Shown: positions 6,230 to 15,484, numbered from the stretch's first letter. The stretch: 32,828 bases of DNA from Patescibacteria group bacterium (GCA_028692765.1 JAQUWT010000012.1:1-32828); one strand, 5' to 3'. Notes: generated from the sequence alone by a model not told the origin. Translations and numbers: made by a program.

Positions 6230-8743
6230 ATGCCCATCCCTAAACTAAAAACAGTCAGCGCGCCTAAGGCAGAATTTTGGCGCAAAGGACAATCGCCCAA
6301 GAAAAAAAAGATAAAGATAAAACATAAAATTATTGTAGCCTTGGTTCTGCTGGCCTCCCTGGGCCTGTTATCGGCCTTTATAGTGGTGGCCTGGGTTTCA
6401 AGAGACCTACCCAACCCCAATCAGCTCATAGACAGAGAAATTGCCCAAAGCACAAAAATCTATGACCGGAGCGGAGAACATATACTCTACGAAATCCATG
6501 GAGAAGAAAAAAGGACTTTAATCAGCCTCGATGATATTCCGGAAAACGTAAAACACGCCACCATCGCAATTGAGGATAAAAATTTCTACAAACACGGCGG
6601 ATTTAGCGTTTGGGCAATGTTTAGAACCGCCATTACCAATATAATTTATAATCGGAAAGCCGGCGGCTCCACCCTTACCCAGCAATTTGTCAAAAATGCC
6701 ATCCTCAGTTCAGAAAAAAGCTATATCCGTAAAATCAAAGAATTGGTTTTAGCCCAAAGAATTGAAAAAAAATTTAGCAAAGACGAAATTCTGCAAATGT
6801 ACCTAAACGAAATCCCCTATGGCTCTAACGCTTACGGCATAGAAGCGGCCAGCCAGAAGTTTTTCGGAAAAAGCGTAAAAGATATCAACTTGGCCGAGTC
6901 AGCCTTGCTGGCGGCCCTTCCTCAGGCTCCTAGCCGCTATTCACCCTATGGACAGAATGTTGATATTTTAATGGGAAGAAAAGACTACATCCTCGACTTA
7001 ATGGCTGAACAGGGATATATATCCAATGCAGAAAAAGATGCCGCCAAAAGCTACCAAATCGTCTTTCAAAGAGCGGAAACCAGTATTACCGCCCCTCATT
7101 TTGTCATGATGGTAAAAGATATTTTAGCGGAAAAATATGGGGAAAACGAAGTGGAGCGCGGCGGCTTAAAAATATACACTACCATCGACTGGGATAAGCA
7201 GAAGATTGCCGAAGAGGTGGTAAAAGAAAAAACAGAAAACTACAAAGACAAATATAACGCCAATAACGCTGCCTTAGTGGCCATAGACCCAAAAACGGGG
7301 CAAGTGCTCAGCTTAGTCGGCTCCAGGGACTATTTTAATGATGAGATTGACGGGCAAGTAAACGTGGCCGACAGACCGAGACAGCCGGGTTCTTCAATGA
7401 AACCGATAGTATACGCCGCCTTATTTGAACGAGGTTATAGCCCCAACACCAAGCTATATGATGTGGTCACTAATTTTTCAACCGACACGGGTGCTCCTTA
7501 CACGCCCCACAACTACAACGGCAAAGAATATGGTCCAGTATCCATCCGCCAGGCCTTATCGGGTTCCCTTAATATTCCCGCGGTTAAAGCGATCTATCTA
7601 GCAGGAATAGACAAAGTACTTAATCTGACTGATAATCTTGGCTATAGCACTTTAAGCGACCGCAGCCGCTACGGATTATCCTTAGTATTGGGCGGAGGAG
7701 AGGTAAAAATGATGGAACACGTTAACGCTTATAGTGCCTTTGCTAGAGAAGGAAAAATAAACAAACTGTCGCTTATTTTAAAAATAGAAGATAAAAACGG
7801 CAAAGTGTTAGAAGAGTATAAAAATCAAGAAAGCCGTGCCCTTACCACCAAAACCGCCCAAATGATAAACAGCATCTTAACGGATAACGACGCCAGAACC
7901 TTCATCTTCGGAGCAAAAAATTGGCTCATTCTCAGTGATAGGACGGTAGCGGCCAAAACGGGAACAACGAACGATTATAAAGATGCGTGGACAATCGGTT
8001 ATACACCATCTTTAGTTGCCGGCGTCTGGGTGGGAAACACCGATAACTCTAAAATGAATAGCGGTGCCGACGGCAGCGTGGTAGCCGCCCCAATCTGGAA
8101 TGAGTTTATGAAGCGTTCTCTTACGGGCACGCCGGTAGAATCATTTAACCCCTGGCAAGAAGAAGAAAGCGGAAAAGCGGCTATTGACGGCAGCACTCAA
8201 TACGCCAAAAAAATCATTATTAACAAAGAAACCAGACTACCAGCTGATAGCAGCACCCCGGAAGAATTGAAAGAAGAGATTGAAATCTTTAATCACCACA
8301 GCATCCTATACTATGTTAATAAAGAAGACCCCTTGGGCCCGGAACCGGAAAATCCGGCAGATGATCCTCAATTTAATTCCTGGGAAGAAGCGATAAAAAG
8401 ATGGGCAAAAGAAAATAATCAGCTATCCAGCGAAGACTTAATCAACAATGCCAATCTGATAAAACCGGAAAATAAACCGACAATAATTATTGAATCTCCT
8501 TCTGAAGGCGAGTTAATAAATAAAAAAATACTAAGGGTAAAAGTTAATGCTTCCGCTCCAAGGGGTATTAAATTAATTAAATATCAACTCAATAATTCCG
8601 CCCTGCCCGGACTGGGCGCAGAAACAGAAATAGATGTGCTTCTAGAAGACCTAGAAAAAGGATACCAAAAAATAACCGCTACCGCCTGCGATGATGTTGG
8701 TAATTGCAATAATGCCGAAGTAAATTTCAATTTAGTCTATTAA
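6230..8743 (+). CDS. Class A penicillin-binding protein (transglycosylase/transpeptidase, PBP1A-like)
   Basis: EDKNFYKHGGF, GGSTLTQQFVKN, RKIKELVLA (GT51); PGSSMKP, SGSLN, KTGT (transpeptidase); N-terminal TM. Confidence 0.95.
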   Translation: MPIPKLKTVSAPKAEFWRKGQSPKKKKIKIKHKIIVALVLLASLGLLSAFIVVAWVSRDLPNPNQLIDREIAQSTKIYDRSGEHILYEIHGEEKRTLISLDDIPENVKHATIAIEDKNFYKHGGFSVWAMFRTAITNIIYNRKAGGSTLTQQFVKNAILSSEKSYIRKIKELVLAQRIEKKFSKDEILQMYLNEIPYGSNAYGIEAASQKFFGKSVKDINLAESALLAALPQAPSRYSPYGQNVDILMGRKDYILDLMAEQGYISNAEKDAAKSYQIVFQRAETSITAPHFVMMVKDILAEKYGENEVERGGLKIYTTIDWDKQKIAEEVVKEKTENYKDKYNANNAALVAIDPKTGQVLSLVGSRDYFNDEIDGQVNVADRPRQPGSSMKPIVYAALFERGYSPNTKLYDVVTNFSTDTGAPYTPHNYNGKEYGPVSIRQALSGSLNIPAVKAIYLAGIDKVLNLTDNLGYSTLSDRSRYGLSLVLGGGEVKMMEHVNAYSAFAREGKINKLSLILKIEDKNGKVLEEYKNQESRALTTKTAQMINSILTDNDARTFIFGAKNWLILSDRTVAAKTGTTNDYKDAWTIGYTPSLVAGVWVGNTDNSKMNSGADGSVVAAPIWNEFMKRSLTGTPVESFNPWQEEESGKAAIDGSTQYAKKIIINKETRLPADSSTPEELKEEIEIFNHHSILYYVNKEDPLGPEPENPADDPQFNSWEEAIKRWAKENNQLSSEDLINNANLIKPENKPTIIIESPSEGELINKKILRVKVNASAPRGIKLIKYQLNNSALPGLGAETEIDVLLEDLEKGYQKITATACDDVGNCNNAEVNFNLVY

Positions 8744-8760
8744 TATAAAATAGATTTACA

Positions 8761-8790
8761 AAAAACCGCCATTTAATCGGCGGTTTTTTA
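8761..8790. terminator. Bidirectional intrinsic terminator between convergent PBP and dnaN
   Basis: AAAAACCGCC ATTTAATC GGCGGTTTTTT. Confidence 0.85.
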
Positions 8791-8810
8791 TATATCGGAA
8801 TAAATTAATC

Positions 8811-9932
8811 TTAATTGCGTATCGGCATCACTATATAAAGATAATCATCATCATCTTTTGAAACAATAGCACAGGGAGTATTATTATTAATCACCCTTAT
8901 CACCACCTGCTCGCTATCCACTATATTTAAACCATCCAGTAAATAGCGATAATTAATAGTAATATCATTATCATCCCCAGAAACATCACCATCTAAATCA
9001 ATAGAGCTTTCACCACTCTGGCTTGAAGAAGAATAAACATTAACGACCCCTTTTTTAAGAATAAGGGATATATCATAAACCCCTGATTTAGAAAAAATAG
9101 CGGAAGCTTTAATGGCTCTTATTAAATCCTGTCTTTTTATTTCCACCTCGGTTTTATATTTATCAGGAATAATTTGCCGATAATCAGGATATTGACCGTT
9201 TATTAATCGAGAAATCAGCTCCACCGAGTCTAAAGAAAAGAGGATTTGATTATCAGATAAATAAATCTTAATAACATCAGATTCCAAAGACTGAGCATCG
9301 ACGCTGAAGTTGGAGATAATTCTTAAAATCTCCTGGATGGTGCGAGCGGGAACAATAATATTAGCCTCATTAATGGAATTGTTTTTTATCTTTATTTTTC
9401 TTTCGGCCAGACGATAACTATCGGTGGACGCAATAGTTAGAATATCGTTTTGAAATTGAAAAAATACACCGGACAACTCTATGCGATTATCATTATTAGC
9501 AACAGCAAAGGCTACGCTATTTAAAGCTTTACGAAAATCAAAAATATTTATTTCACAAAAATTATCTCTATCAATAACCGGTATTAAAGGATACTCCTTA
9601 GAAGACTCTCCTTTAACCTTGGTTTTATAATTGCCGCATTTTATATTAATTTCATTACCATCCTCTTTGAATTCTATTTTTTCCTCCGGCAAAAGATTAA
9701 CATAATCACTAATAATTTTTGCATCAATCGTTGTTTCCCCTATTTCTTCCAGTTTACCTCTTAATTGATGTGTTATTCCGATTTCCAAATTAGTACTTAT
9801 TAACTCAATGCCGCTATCATTAGCTCTAATTAAAATATTATTCAATATAGGCAAATTAATATTCTTATTATTAATATGGTTAACAATCGCTAAGCCTCTT
9901 TTTAAATTTTCTTGTAAGCAGATAAATTTCAT
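8811..9932 (-). CDS. dnaN: DNA polymerase III subunit beta (sliding clamp)
   Basis: MKFICLQENLKRGLAIVNHI...LPILNNILI, ANDNRIELSGVFF, ASTDSYRLAE, IVMPIR C-terminus. Confidence 0.95.
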   Translation of the reverse strand: MKFICLQENLKRGLAIVNHINNKNINLPILNNILIRANDSGIELISTNLEIGITHQLRGKLEEIGETTIDAKIISDYVNLLPEEKIEFKEDGNEINIKCGNYKTKVKGESSKEYPLIPVIDRDNFCEINIFDFRKALNSVAFAVANNDNRIELSGVFFQFQNDILTIASTDSYRLAERKIKIKNNSINEANIIVPARTIQEILRIISNFSVDAQSLESDVIKIYLSDNQILFSLDSVELISRLINGQYPDYRQIIPDKYKTEVEIKRQDLIRAIKASAIFSKSGVYDISLILKKGVVNVYSSSSQSGESSIDLDGDVSGDDNDITINYRYLLDGLNIVDSEQVVIRVINNNTPCAIVSKDDDDYLYIVMPIRN

Positions 9933-10194
9933 ATCTGTATATTATATATTTATTTTATATATATTTAATAATAGTAATAATAAGGGTTGGGGATAGATTA
10001 TTTTTGTGCTTTATTTTATCTATTATTAAATTATTTTTTCTGTGTTTTAGCTTCTTGATATCTAGTGGTTTAGTGGTGATAATTTTGGGGATTAATTTTT
10101 TGCTGATATTAACTTTAGATTTTTCACTTTTTATTCAATCTCTAAATAACAGGAAGTTAACAGTTTTTATGGTTTTTTCCACAAGTGTTCCACT
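9933..10194. other. Candidate oriC unwinding region (dnaA-dnaN intergenic)
   Basis: AT-rich tract 9933-9965, six contiguous TAA/TAG triplets 9966-9983, GC-rich GGGTTGGGG 9984-9992, DnaA-box-like TTGGGGATA/T (9987, 10085) and TTTTCCACA (10175-10183). Confidence 0.7.
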
Positions 10195-11574
10195 CTAATA
10201 GGCTGAGGTATTAAATAATTGTTTAATTGATTCCAACTCTTGTTTTAGTTTTTCGTTGTCGTTTTCTTTTATTTCATTAAGAATCTTGTTGTAGGCGTGC
10301 ATAGCGGTGGTATGGTCGCGTCCGCCCATTTCTTGGCCGATACTTGGATAGGAGGTGTTTAGTTCCTCTCTAATAAGAAATATAGCCGCTTGCCGGGGGC
10401 CGACTAATTCCTTGCGGCGGCTGTTGCCGGTAATATCTTTGACGCTAATTTCGTAGAAACGGGAAACAGCCTCTATTATTTCTTTCGGGGTTAATGACTT
10501 TGTTTGCAGGCTGGACACATAGTCGCTAAGAGCGTTTTTTACGCTTTTAAGGGTTGGTATGGAATTATTCAGCTGATGGATGACTACAATCTTATTAAGG
10601 GCCCCTTCTAGTTCACGAATATTATTTTGAACATTATTAGCTATATACATTAATACATCTTTATCTAAAGGAAAATTTTTTTCTAGTGATTTTTGTTCTA
10701 GAATAGCTATTTTGGTTTCAACATCAGGTTTACCCACGTCGGCAACCATTCCTGATTCGAAGCGGGAGATAAGACGCTTTTCAATGGCGGGGATAGATTT
10801 TGGCGGCCTGTCGGAGGTCATGACAATTTGCTTGTCGCTTTGCTGTAATTCATTGAAAGTATGAAAAAATTCTTCCTGGGTACCATCTTTTCCACCCATG
10901 AATTGGACGTCGTCCACCAGGAGAACATCGACGTTGCGGTACATGTTTTTAAAATCTTTAGCTTTTCCTGTTTGTACCGCTTGGATATAATTATTGGTAA
11001 ATTTTTCACTGGTTGTATAAAGTATCTTATCAGTTTTTTTAGCGGCTTCGTTGCCGATGGCTTGTAATAGATGGGTTTTTCCTAGACCAACTCCGCCGTA
11101 GATAAATAAAGGGTTGTAAGCCTTTCCTAAATTATTAACTACAGCTCGGCAGGCGGCGTGGGCCAGTTCATTTCCCCGCCCAACCACAAAATTGTCAAAA
11201 ATATATTTTGGGTTTAATCCGAATCGATTTACATTTTGTCCGACGTGGTTTTCTTTAATTTGATTCTGTTCTTTTGGTGTTATTTTTACGCTCTCGGGAA
11301 CGATAGTGTTTTCTTGTTGGCCGTGGCGCAATTCTATTTTATAAATAATCTCGTTTAATTTTTGTTTGGTGACATTTTCAAGAGAGCCGACAATATTGCG
11401 ATGGTATTTTTCTTCTAACCATTTTTTTACAAAAGCGTTAGGTACGCAGATAATAGCCCGTCCGTTTTCAAAAGAAGACAGAAAAGTGTCTTTAAACCAG
11501 GTAACAAAATTAACCCGGGAAAGATTTATTTCTAATTCACCCAAGGTTGCTTGCCAAATTTGATCATTATTCAT
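10195..11574 (-). CDS. dnaA: Chromosomal replication initiator DnaA (start set at MNNDQIWQATL; ORF extends to 11622)
   Basis: NPLFIYGGVGLGKTHLLQAIGN Walker A, LLVDDVQFMGGK, RLISRFESG, C-terminal GGRDHTTAMHAYNKI DnaA-box binding signature. Confidence 0.98.
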   Translation of the reverse strand: MNNDQIWQATLGELEINLSRVNFVTWFKDTFLSSFENGRAIICVPNAFVKKWLEEKYHRNIVGSLENVTKQKLNEIIYKIELRHGQQENTIVPESVKITPKEQNQIKENHVGQNVNRFGLNPKYIFDNFVVGRGNELAHAACRAVVNNLGKAYNPLFIYGGVGLGKTHLLQAIGNEAAKKTDKILYTTSEKFTNNYIQAVQTGKAKDFKNMYRNVDVLLVDDVQFMGGKDGTQEEFFHTFNELQQSDKQIVMTSDRPPKSIPAIEKRLISRFESGMVADVGKPDVETKIAILEQKSLEKNFPLDKDVLMYIANNVQNNIRELEGALNKIVVIHQLNNSIPTLKSVKNALSDYVSSLQTKSLTPKEIIEAVSRFYEISVKDITGNSRRKELVGPRQAAIFLIREELNTSYPSIGQEMGGRDHTTAMHAYNKILNEIKENDNEKLKQELESIKQLFNTSAY

Positions 11575-11634
11575 AAAAACGGATAATATAACTATATTAT
11601 AGGGGATAAAATCCATAGCCACAAGGACAAACTA

Positions 11635-11665
11635 TGTTTATAAGGTGTTTATAAATAGTGAATAA
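11635..11665. promoter_or_regulatory. DnaA-box-like 9-mer array at 11-bp spacing
   Basis: TGTTTATAA 11635-11643, TGTTTATAA 11646-11654, AGTGAATAA 11657-11665. Confidence 0.5.
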
Positions 11666-11739
11666 ATAACTTATATTTATATTGACCTTTTAAAAAATTA
11701 GTGTTATGTTAGTTATAATTGTTTAATAAATATTAAAGT

Positions 11740-11877
11740 ATGCCAAAAAGAACTTACCAACCGAACAAGAAAAGAGCTCAGAAAAAACATGGATTTTTAG
11801 AAAGAATGAGCACAAAAGACGGGCGCGATGTTTTAAAACGTCGCCGTGATCGCGGTCGCGCCGTTTTGTCTAAATAA
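11740..11877 (+). CDS. rpmH: 50S ribosomal protein L34 (not in ORF track)
   Basis: [45 protein letters not shown]. Confidence 0.98.
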   Translation: MPKRTYQPNKKRAQKKHGFLERMSTKDGRDVLKRRRDRGRAVLSK

Positions 11878-11891
11878 ATTGGCTTTCCGCC

Positions 11892-12224
11892 ATGTTAGCT
11901 GCTAATAAAAAATTACACCTAGATAATGATTTTGATAAAATTTTTAAAACCGGCCGTAGCGCATACGGGCGGTTTTTAGGCGTTAAAAGTCTTAACAGTA
12001 ATAAGGAGTTTTCCCGTTTTGGTGTAATATTAGGTATAAAAATAGATAAAAGCGCCGTCCGTCGGCACCTTTTAAAAAGAAAAATTTTTAACATTATTAC
12101 TAAAATTGAAGATAAATTACTTTTTACGCGAGATTATGTTATAATTGCTCTGCCTCCGATTAAAGGCGCTTCTGGTCCAGAATTGGAAAACGAACTGATT
12201 GCTCTTTTAGGCATCAAAAAATAG
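11892..12224 (+). CDS. rnpA: Ribonuclease P protein component
   Basis: Position after rpmH; FGVILGIKIDKSAVRRHLLKRK matches the RnpA signature. Confidence 0.95.
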   Translation: MLAANKKLHLDNDFDKIFKTGRSAYGRFLGVKSLNSNKEFSRFGVILGIKIDKSAVRRHLLKRKIFNIITKIEDKLLFTRDYVIIALPPIKGASGPELENELIALLGIKK

Positions 12225-12232
12225 GGGTATAA

Positions 12233-12496
12233 ATGAGTATGCTTCAATATTTTAATAAATTATTAGGTAAATTCTTTATAAAAATAATTAGATTATATCA
12301 AAAGACCTTATCTTTTGATCATGGTCCGCTTAAAGTTTTTTATCCTCATGGTTTTTGCCGCTTTAGCCCCAGCTGTTCTGATTATGGCATCCAGGCGATT
12401 GCAAAGTATGGCCCGATTAAAGGGGGGCTTAAGTCAGCTTGGCGTATTATTAGGTGTAATCCGTTTAATAAGGGCGGATATGACCCCTTAAAATAA
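12233..12496 (+). CDS. yidD: Membrane protein insertion efficiency factor YidD
   Basis: [57 protein letters not shown]. Confidence 0.97.
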   Translation: MSMLQYFNKLLGKFFIKIIRLYQKTLSFDHGPLKVFYPHGFCRFSPSCSDYGIQAIAKYGPIKGGLKSAWRIIRCNPFNKGGYDPLK

Positions 12497-12501
12497 ATAT
12501 T

Positions 12502-13254
12502 ATGTATCATTTATTTCAAGTCATTTTTTATCAGCCGATTCTTAATTTATTAGTATTTCTTTATAATTCGGTATCGATGCAAGATTTAGGCTTGTCTATT
12601 ATTCTGTTGACGGTGATTATTAAGTTGATTTTGTGGCCGCTTTCTAAAAAATCAATTAAATCTCAGAAGTCTTTACAAGAACTACAGCCCAAAATTGATG
12701 AATTAAAGACAAAGTATAAAGATAATCAGGCTGAAATGGGCAAAGCTTTAATGTCTCTTTATAAGGAGCATCAAGTTAATCCTTTTTCTTCTTGTTTGCC
12801 CTTGCTATTGCAATTACCTTTTTTTATTGCGGTTTATCGAGTTTTTCGAGATGGCTTAAGCCAGCACTTAGATTTGGTTTATCCCTTTATTCATCGCCCC
12901 GAGTTTATTAATAGTGTCTTTTTAGGATTTTTGGACCTTTCTAAACCCAATATTTACTTAGCTATTTTAGCTGGCTTGGCCCAATTTTGGCAGGCAAAAA
13001 TGATGATGGCTAAAAGAAATAAAAATATAAGCAGCCCCAGTATTAATACCAAGGATGAAAGTATGGCTGCAATTATGAATAAGCAGATGCTTTATTTTAT
13101 GCCGGCCCTTACTATTTTTATCGGCATTACTTTGCCCGGAGGTCTCACCCTTTATTGGCTAGTTTTAACTCTGCTTACTGTTTTACAGCAATTTTTAATG
13201 AATAAAAATACGCTTAATGAGCCTAAAATAATTGAGGGCGAAATTGTTAAATAA
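12502..13254 (+). CDS. yidC: YidC/Oxa1-family membrane insertase
   Basis: DLGLSIILLTVIIKLILWPLSKKSIKSQKSLQELQPKIDELKTKYKDN; GLTLYWLV. Confidence 0.97.
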   Translation: MYHLFQVIFYQPILNLLVFLYNSVSMQDLGLSIILLTVIIKLILWPLSKKSIKSQKSLQELQPKIDELKTKYKDNQAEMGKALMSLYKEHQVNPFSSCLPLLLQLPFFIAVYRVFRDGLSQHLDLVYPFIHRPEFINSVFLGFLDLSKPNIYLAILAGLAQFWQAKMMMAKRNKNISSPSINTKDESMAAIMNKQMLYFMPALTIFIGITLPGGLTLYWLVLTLLTVLQQFLMNKNTLNEPKIIEGEIVK

Positions 13255-13273
13255 TAATTAGTGCAGTTGATTA

Positions 13274-13303
13274 ATAAAAAAACCGGGTAAACCCCGGTTT
13301 TTT
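13274..13303. terminator. Bidirectional intrinsic terminator
   Basis: AAAAAAACCGGG TAAAC CCCGGTTTTTT between convergent genes. Confidence 0.85.
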
Positions 13304-14045
13304 AAATAAAGATTCTATCTTTGCCGACAATTATATTTATTTTTTCCTTTATTAACCCCACCTCTACCGGCAGAGGAACTTCAATTGATTCGTCTAAAAT
13401 TAGGTTGCCCTGGCCTGATATTTTAAAATCATCGCCGGTAATAAAAGTGGTGTCGCCAGGCTTTTTTTCAATAATCAAATTTAATTTATTATCATAAGGA
13501 TCAATGCGTTGTCCTAAACTAAGCTTGGCGTCATCATTTAAATTAATAATTTTAACCGGCGTTTTTTTGTTTATTTCCAAAATATAATCTTCATTTATTT
13601 TAACTTCAGCTTGTTCGCTTACCATTTCCGCTTTGTTTAAAAAAATATTATTACCGGCTATCCCTATATCTATCTGTTTAATTCTTCTGGCCAAGAGGAT
13701 GTTGCACGCCTCTTCTTCTTTTTTAATCCCGAAAGAAGCCGCAATTGAGTTATTGTCGCCTATTGGAATAATTGAAAAAAGCACGTCTTTTTGGAAAAAG
13801 CCGTAAGCTTTATTGGTTATCATGGCGCTTATTACTTTGTTGGCGGTGGCGTTGTTACCGACAGCCACTATTGTCTTTACTCCGTTTTTAATTTCTGCCT
13901 GGATTACTTCTTTAACATTTTTAATCGACCCCAAACGTATTATTTTCCCATTTAATCCTAGGTCGGTTAAGCGAATTTCTACTTTGTTCAAAGCGCGGCG
14001 ATAGCGTCCCTTATTTAGAAAATCATCGTAGATATAAGTGTTCAT
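13302..14045 (-). CDS. Diacylglycerol/lipid kinase-like protein (YegS/DAGK catalytic fold)
   Basis: VKTIVAVGNNATANKVISAM, FSIIPIGDNNSIAASFGI, C-terminal domain of DAGK type. Confidence 0.7.
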   Translation of the reverse strand: MNTYIYDDFLNKGRYRRALNKVEIRLTDLGLNGKIIRLGSIKNVKEVIQAEIKNGVKTIVAVGNNATANKVISAMITNKAYGFFQKDVLFSIIPIGDNNSIAASFGIKKEEEACNILLARRIKQIDIGIAGNNIFLNKAEMVSEQAEVKINEDYILEINKKTPVKIINLNDDAKLSLGQRIDPYDNKLNLIIEKKPGDTTFITGDDFKISGQGNLILDESIEVPLPVEVGLIKEKINIIVGKDRIFI

Positions 14046-14062
14046 AAATAAAGTTTCGGAGA

Positions 14063-14464
14063 TTAAATCTCTTCCTCTTCTTTACTTTTTTTGATTTCTA
14101 TTTTTTTCGCATTTTCTGCAGAAACAATAATCTGGCCGGTAATTGAAGCGCCTCTCTCGATAGAAATTTCACCGCACTGGACATCGCCGGTGATTTTTGC
14201 GGTTTTACCGATGGCTAAATATTTTTTTACCTTAATGTTTCCGTTTATTTCGCCATTGATTAAAGCCTCGTCAGCTTCGACTGAGGCGCCGACCTTGGCT
14301 TTTTCTCCGATAAAGACATTAGCCTCGGTTTTTAGCGAACCTTCAAGCATCCCTTCGATAACAATATCACCCTTGCCGTGAAAGTTGCCTTTAACTTTAA
14401 TGGATGAGCCGATAATAGTCTCGGCGTCTTTAAATTTTTCAAATTTCCCGTCTTTATTAAACAT
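14063..14464 (-). CDS. Bactofilin (polymer-forming cytoskeletal protein); likely start MFNKDGKFEKF
   Basis: TIIGSSIKVKGNFHGKGDIVIEGMLEGSLKTEANVFIGEKAKVGASVEADEALINGEINGNI repeat pattern. Confidence 0.93.
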   Translation of the reverse strand: MFNKDGKFEKFKDAETIIGSSIKVKGNFHGKGDIVIEGMLEGSLKTEANVFIGEKAKVGASVEADEALINGEINGNIKVKKYLAIGKTAKITGDVQCGEISIERGASITGQIIVSAENAKKIEIKKSKEEEEI

Positions 14465-14658
14465 AGATTTAAATAATCGCACCCCTCCTAAAAGATGGAT
14501 TTTTAGTATGCTTATTTGATAAAAAAGCAAAAATTATATTTTCATTTTAATATATATATTTTCTTTTGTCAAAAATTTATTTAATGTTATTATAATACAT
14601 AGGTATTTAGATAATGGTTGTCAAATGTTTTATTTTCGGGTATTATTATTTTGTCTTC

Positions 14659-14733
14659 GCCCTTGTAGTTTAATGGATAAAACGAGAATCTCCTAAGTTC
14701 TAAATCCAGGTTCGATTCCTGGCGAGGGCACCA
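14659..14733 (+). tRNA. tRNA-Arg (CCT), encoded CCA
   Basis: GCCCTTGTAGTTTAATGGATAAAACGAGAATCTCCTAAGTTCTAAATCCAGGTTCGATTCCTGGCGAGGGCACCA; anticodon loop CTCCTAA. Confidence 0.94.
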
Positions 14734-14810
14734 GCATATTGACAAATATTATGTTTTATTGTTATTGACTTTTTATTGTTATTAGTTATTATGTTATTAA
14801 GCAATTGATT

Positions 14811-14826
14811 TGTTCTACAAAGAACA
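14811..14826. repeat. parS-like palindrome copy 1 (TGTTCTACAAAGAACA)
   Basis: 16-bp TGTTC-N6-GAACA palindrome, exact match to copies 2 and 5. Confidence 0.85.
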
Positions 14827-14834
14827 ATTATATT

Positions 14835-14911
14835 GGGCCATTAGCTCAGTTGGCTAGAGCGCTTCCATGGCATGGAAGAGGTCAAGGGTTCAAGTCCCTT
14901 ATGGTCCACCA
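14835..14911 (+). tRNA. tRNA-Ala (GGC), encoded CCA
   Basis: GGGCCATTAGCTCAGTTGGCTAGAGCGCTTCCATGGCATGGAAGAGGTCAAGGGTTCAAGTCCCTTATGGTCCACCA; anticodon loop ATGGCAT. Confidence 0.96.
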
Positions 14912-14918
14912 AAAAATA

Positions 14919-14942
14919 AAGCCGGGTTAATCCGGTTTTTTG
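14919..14942 (+). terminator. Probable intrinsic terminator after tRNA-Ala
   Basis: AAGCCGG GTTAAT CCGGTTTTTT. Confidence 0.6.
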
Positions 14943-14966
14943 TTTATATAAAATATATAATTAAAT

Positions 14967-14982
14967 TGTTCTACAAAGAACA
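14967..14982. repeat. parS-like palindrome copy 2 (TGTTCTACAAAGAACA)
   Basis: Identical to copy 1; extended stem AATTGTTCT ACAA AGAACAATT. Confidence 0.85.
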
Positions 14983-15052
14983 ATTAATGGCTTACTTATT
15001 TTTACTTTAACCATCTACATATTATATTTTTATATTAAATAATATAAAATGA

Positions 15053-15068
15053 TGTTCTTTGTGGAACA
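15053..15068. repeat. parS-like palindrome copy 3 (TGTTCTTTGTGGAACA; reverse complement TGTTCCACAAAGAACA)
   Basis: Same TGTTC-N6-GAACA frame, inverted orientation. Confidence 0.8.
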
Positions 15069-15254
15069 TTGTAGGATGATTGCAAAAAAGTAAGAAAATT
15101 AATGCCTTTAGCCTTTGAGTTGTGATAGAATTTTTAGAAATTATTTTTAATGATTTTTTTAGTTAGATTAAGATTGAGTTATAAAATATGGAGGCAATTA
15201 AAATTTATAAATTATTATTAATTTTTAGATATTATTTTTATTTTATAAAAAATA

Positions 15255-15270
15255 TGTTCTTCGTAGAACA
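15255..15270. repeat. parS-like palindrome copy 4 (TGTTCTTCGTAGAACA; reverse complement TGTTCTACGAAGAACA)
   Basis: Same frame, inverted orientation. Confidence 0.8.
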
Positions 15271-15331
15271 TTTATATATTTTTATTTTAACAAGAAGTTG
15301 AAAATTAAATAATTTTTTATAGTATGTTAAT

Positions 15332-15347
15332 TGTTCTACAAAGAACA
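15332..15347. repeat. parS-like palindrome copy 5 (TGTTCTACAAAGAACA)
   Basis: Identical to copies 1 and 2, including 21-nt TTGTTCTACAAAGAACAATTA. Confidence 0.85.
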
Positions 15348-15484
15348 ATTAAAATTAGCTAATATTAAACATAAAAATAGTTATTTAAATTATTTGTTAA
15401 ATATTAGTTAAAATATTTATCTTTGCCTTTTACCAATAGTCATTGTATAATATAGTATTATTAGTATTATTAATTAAATAATTT

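Noticed and set aside
13302-14045. Jag/SpoIIIJ-associated gene expected after yidC
   Set aside because: Gene is on the opposite strand and shows lipid-kinase-like motifs (AVGNNATANKV, PIGDNNSIAASFGI), not KH/R3H domains.
14811-15347. LexA/SOS-box interpretation of the TGTTC-N6-GAACA repeats
   Set aside because: Gram-positive SOS boxes have GAAC-N4-GTTC polarity and alphaproteobacterial ones are direct repeats; the halves here are inverted relative to that and match the parS frame better.
14811-15347. CRISPR array
   Set aside because: Spacing is irregular (77-202 bp), copies occur in both orientations, and a tRNA gene lies between copies.
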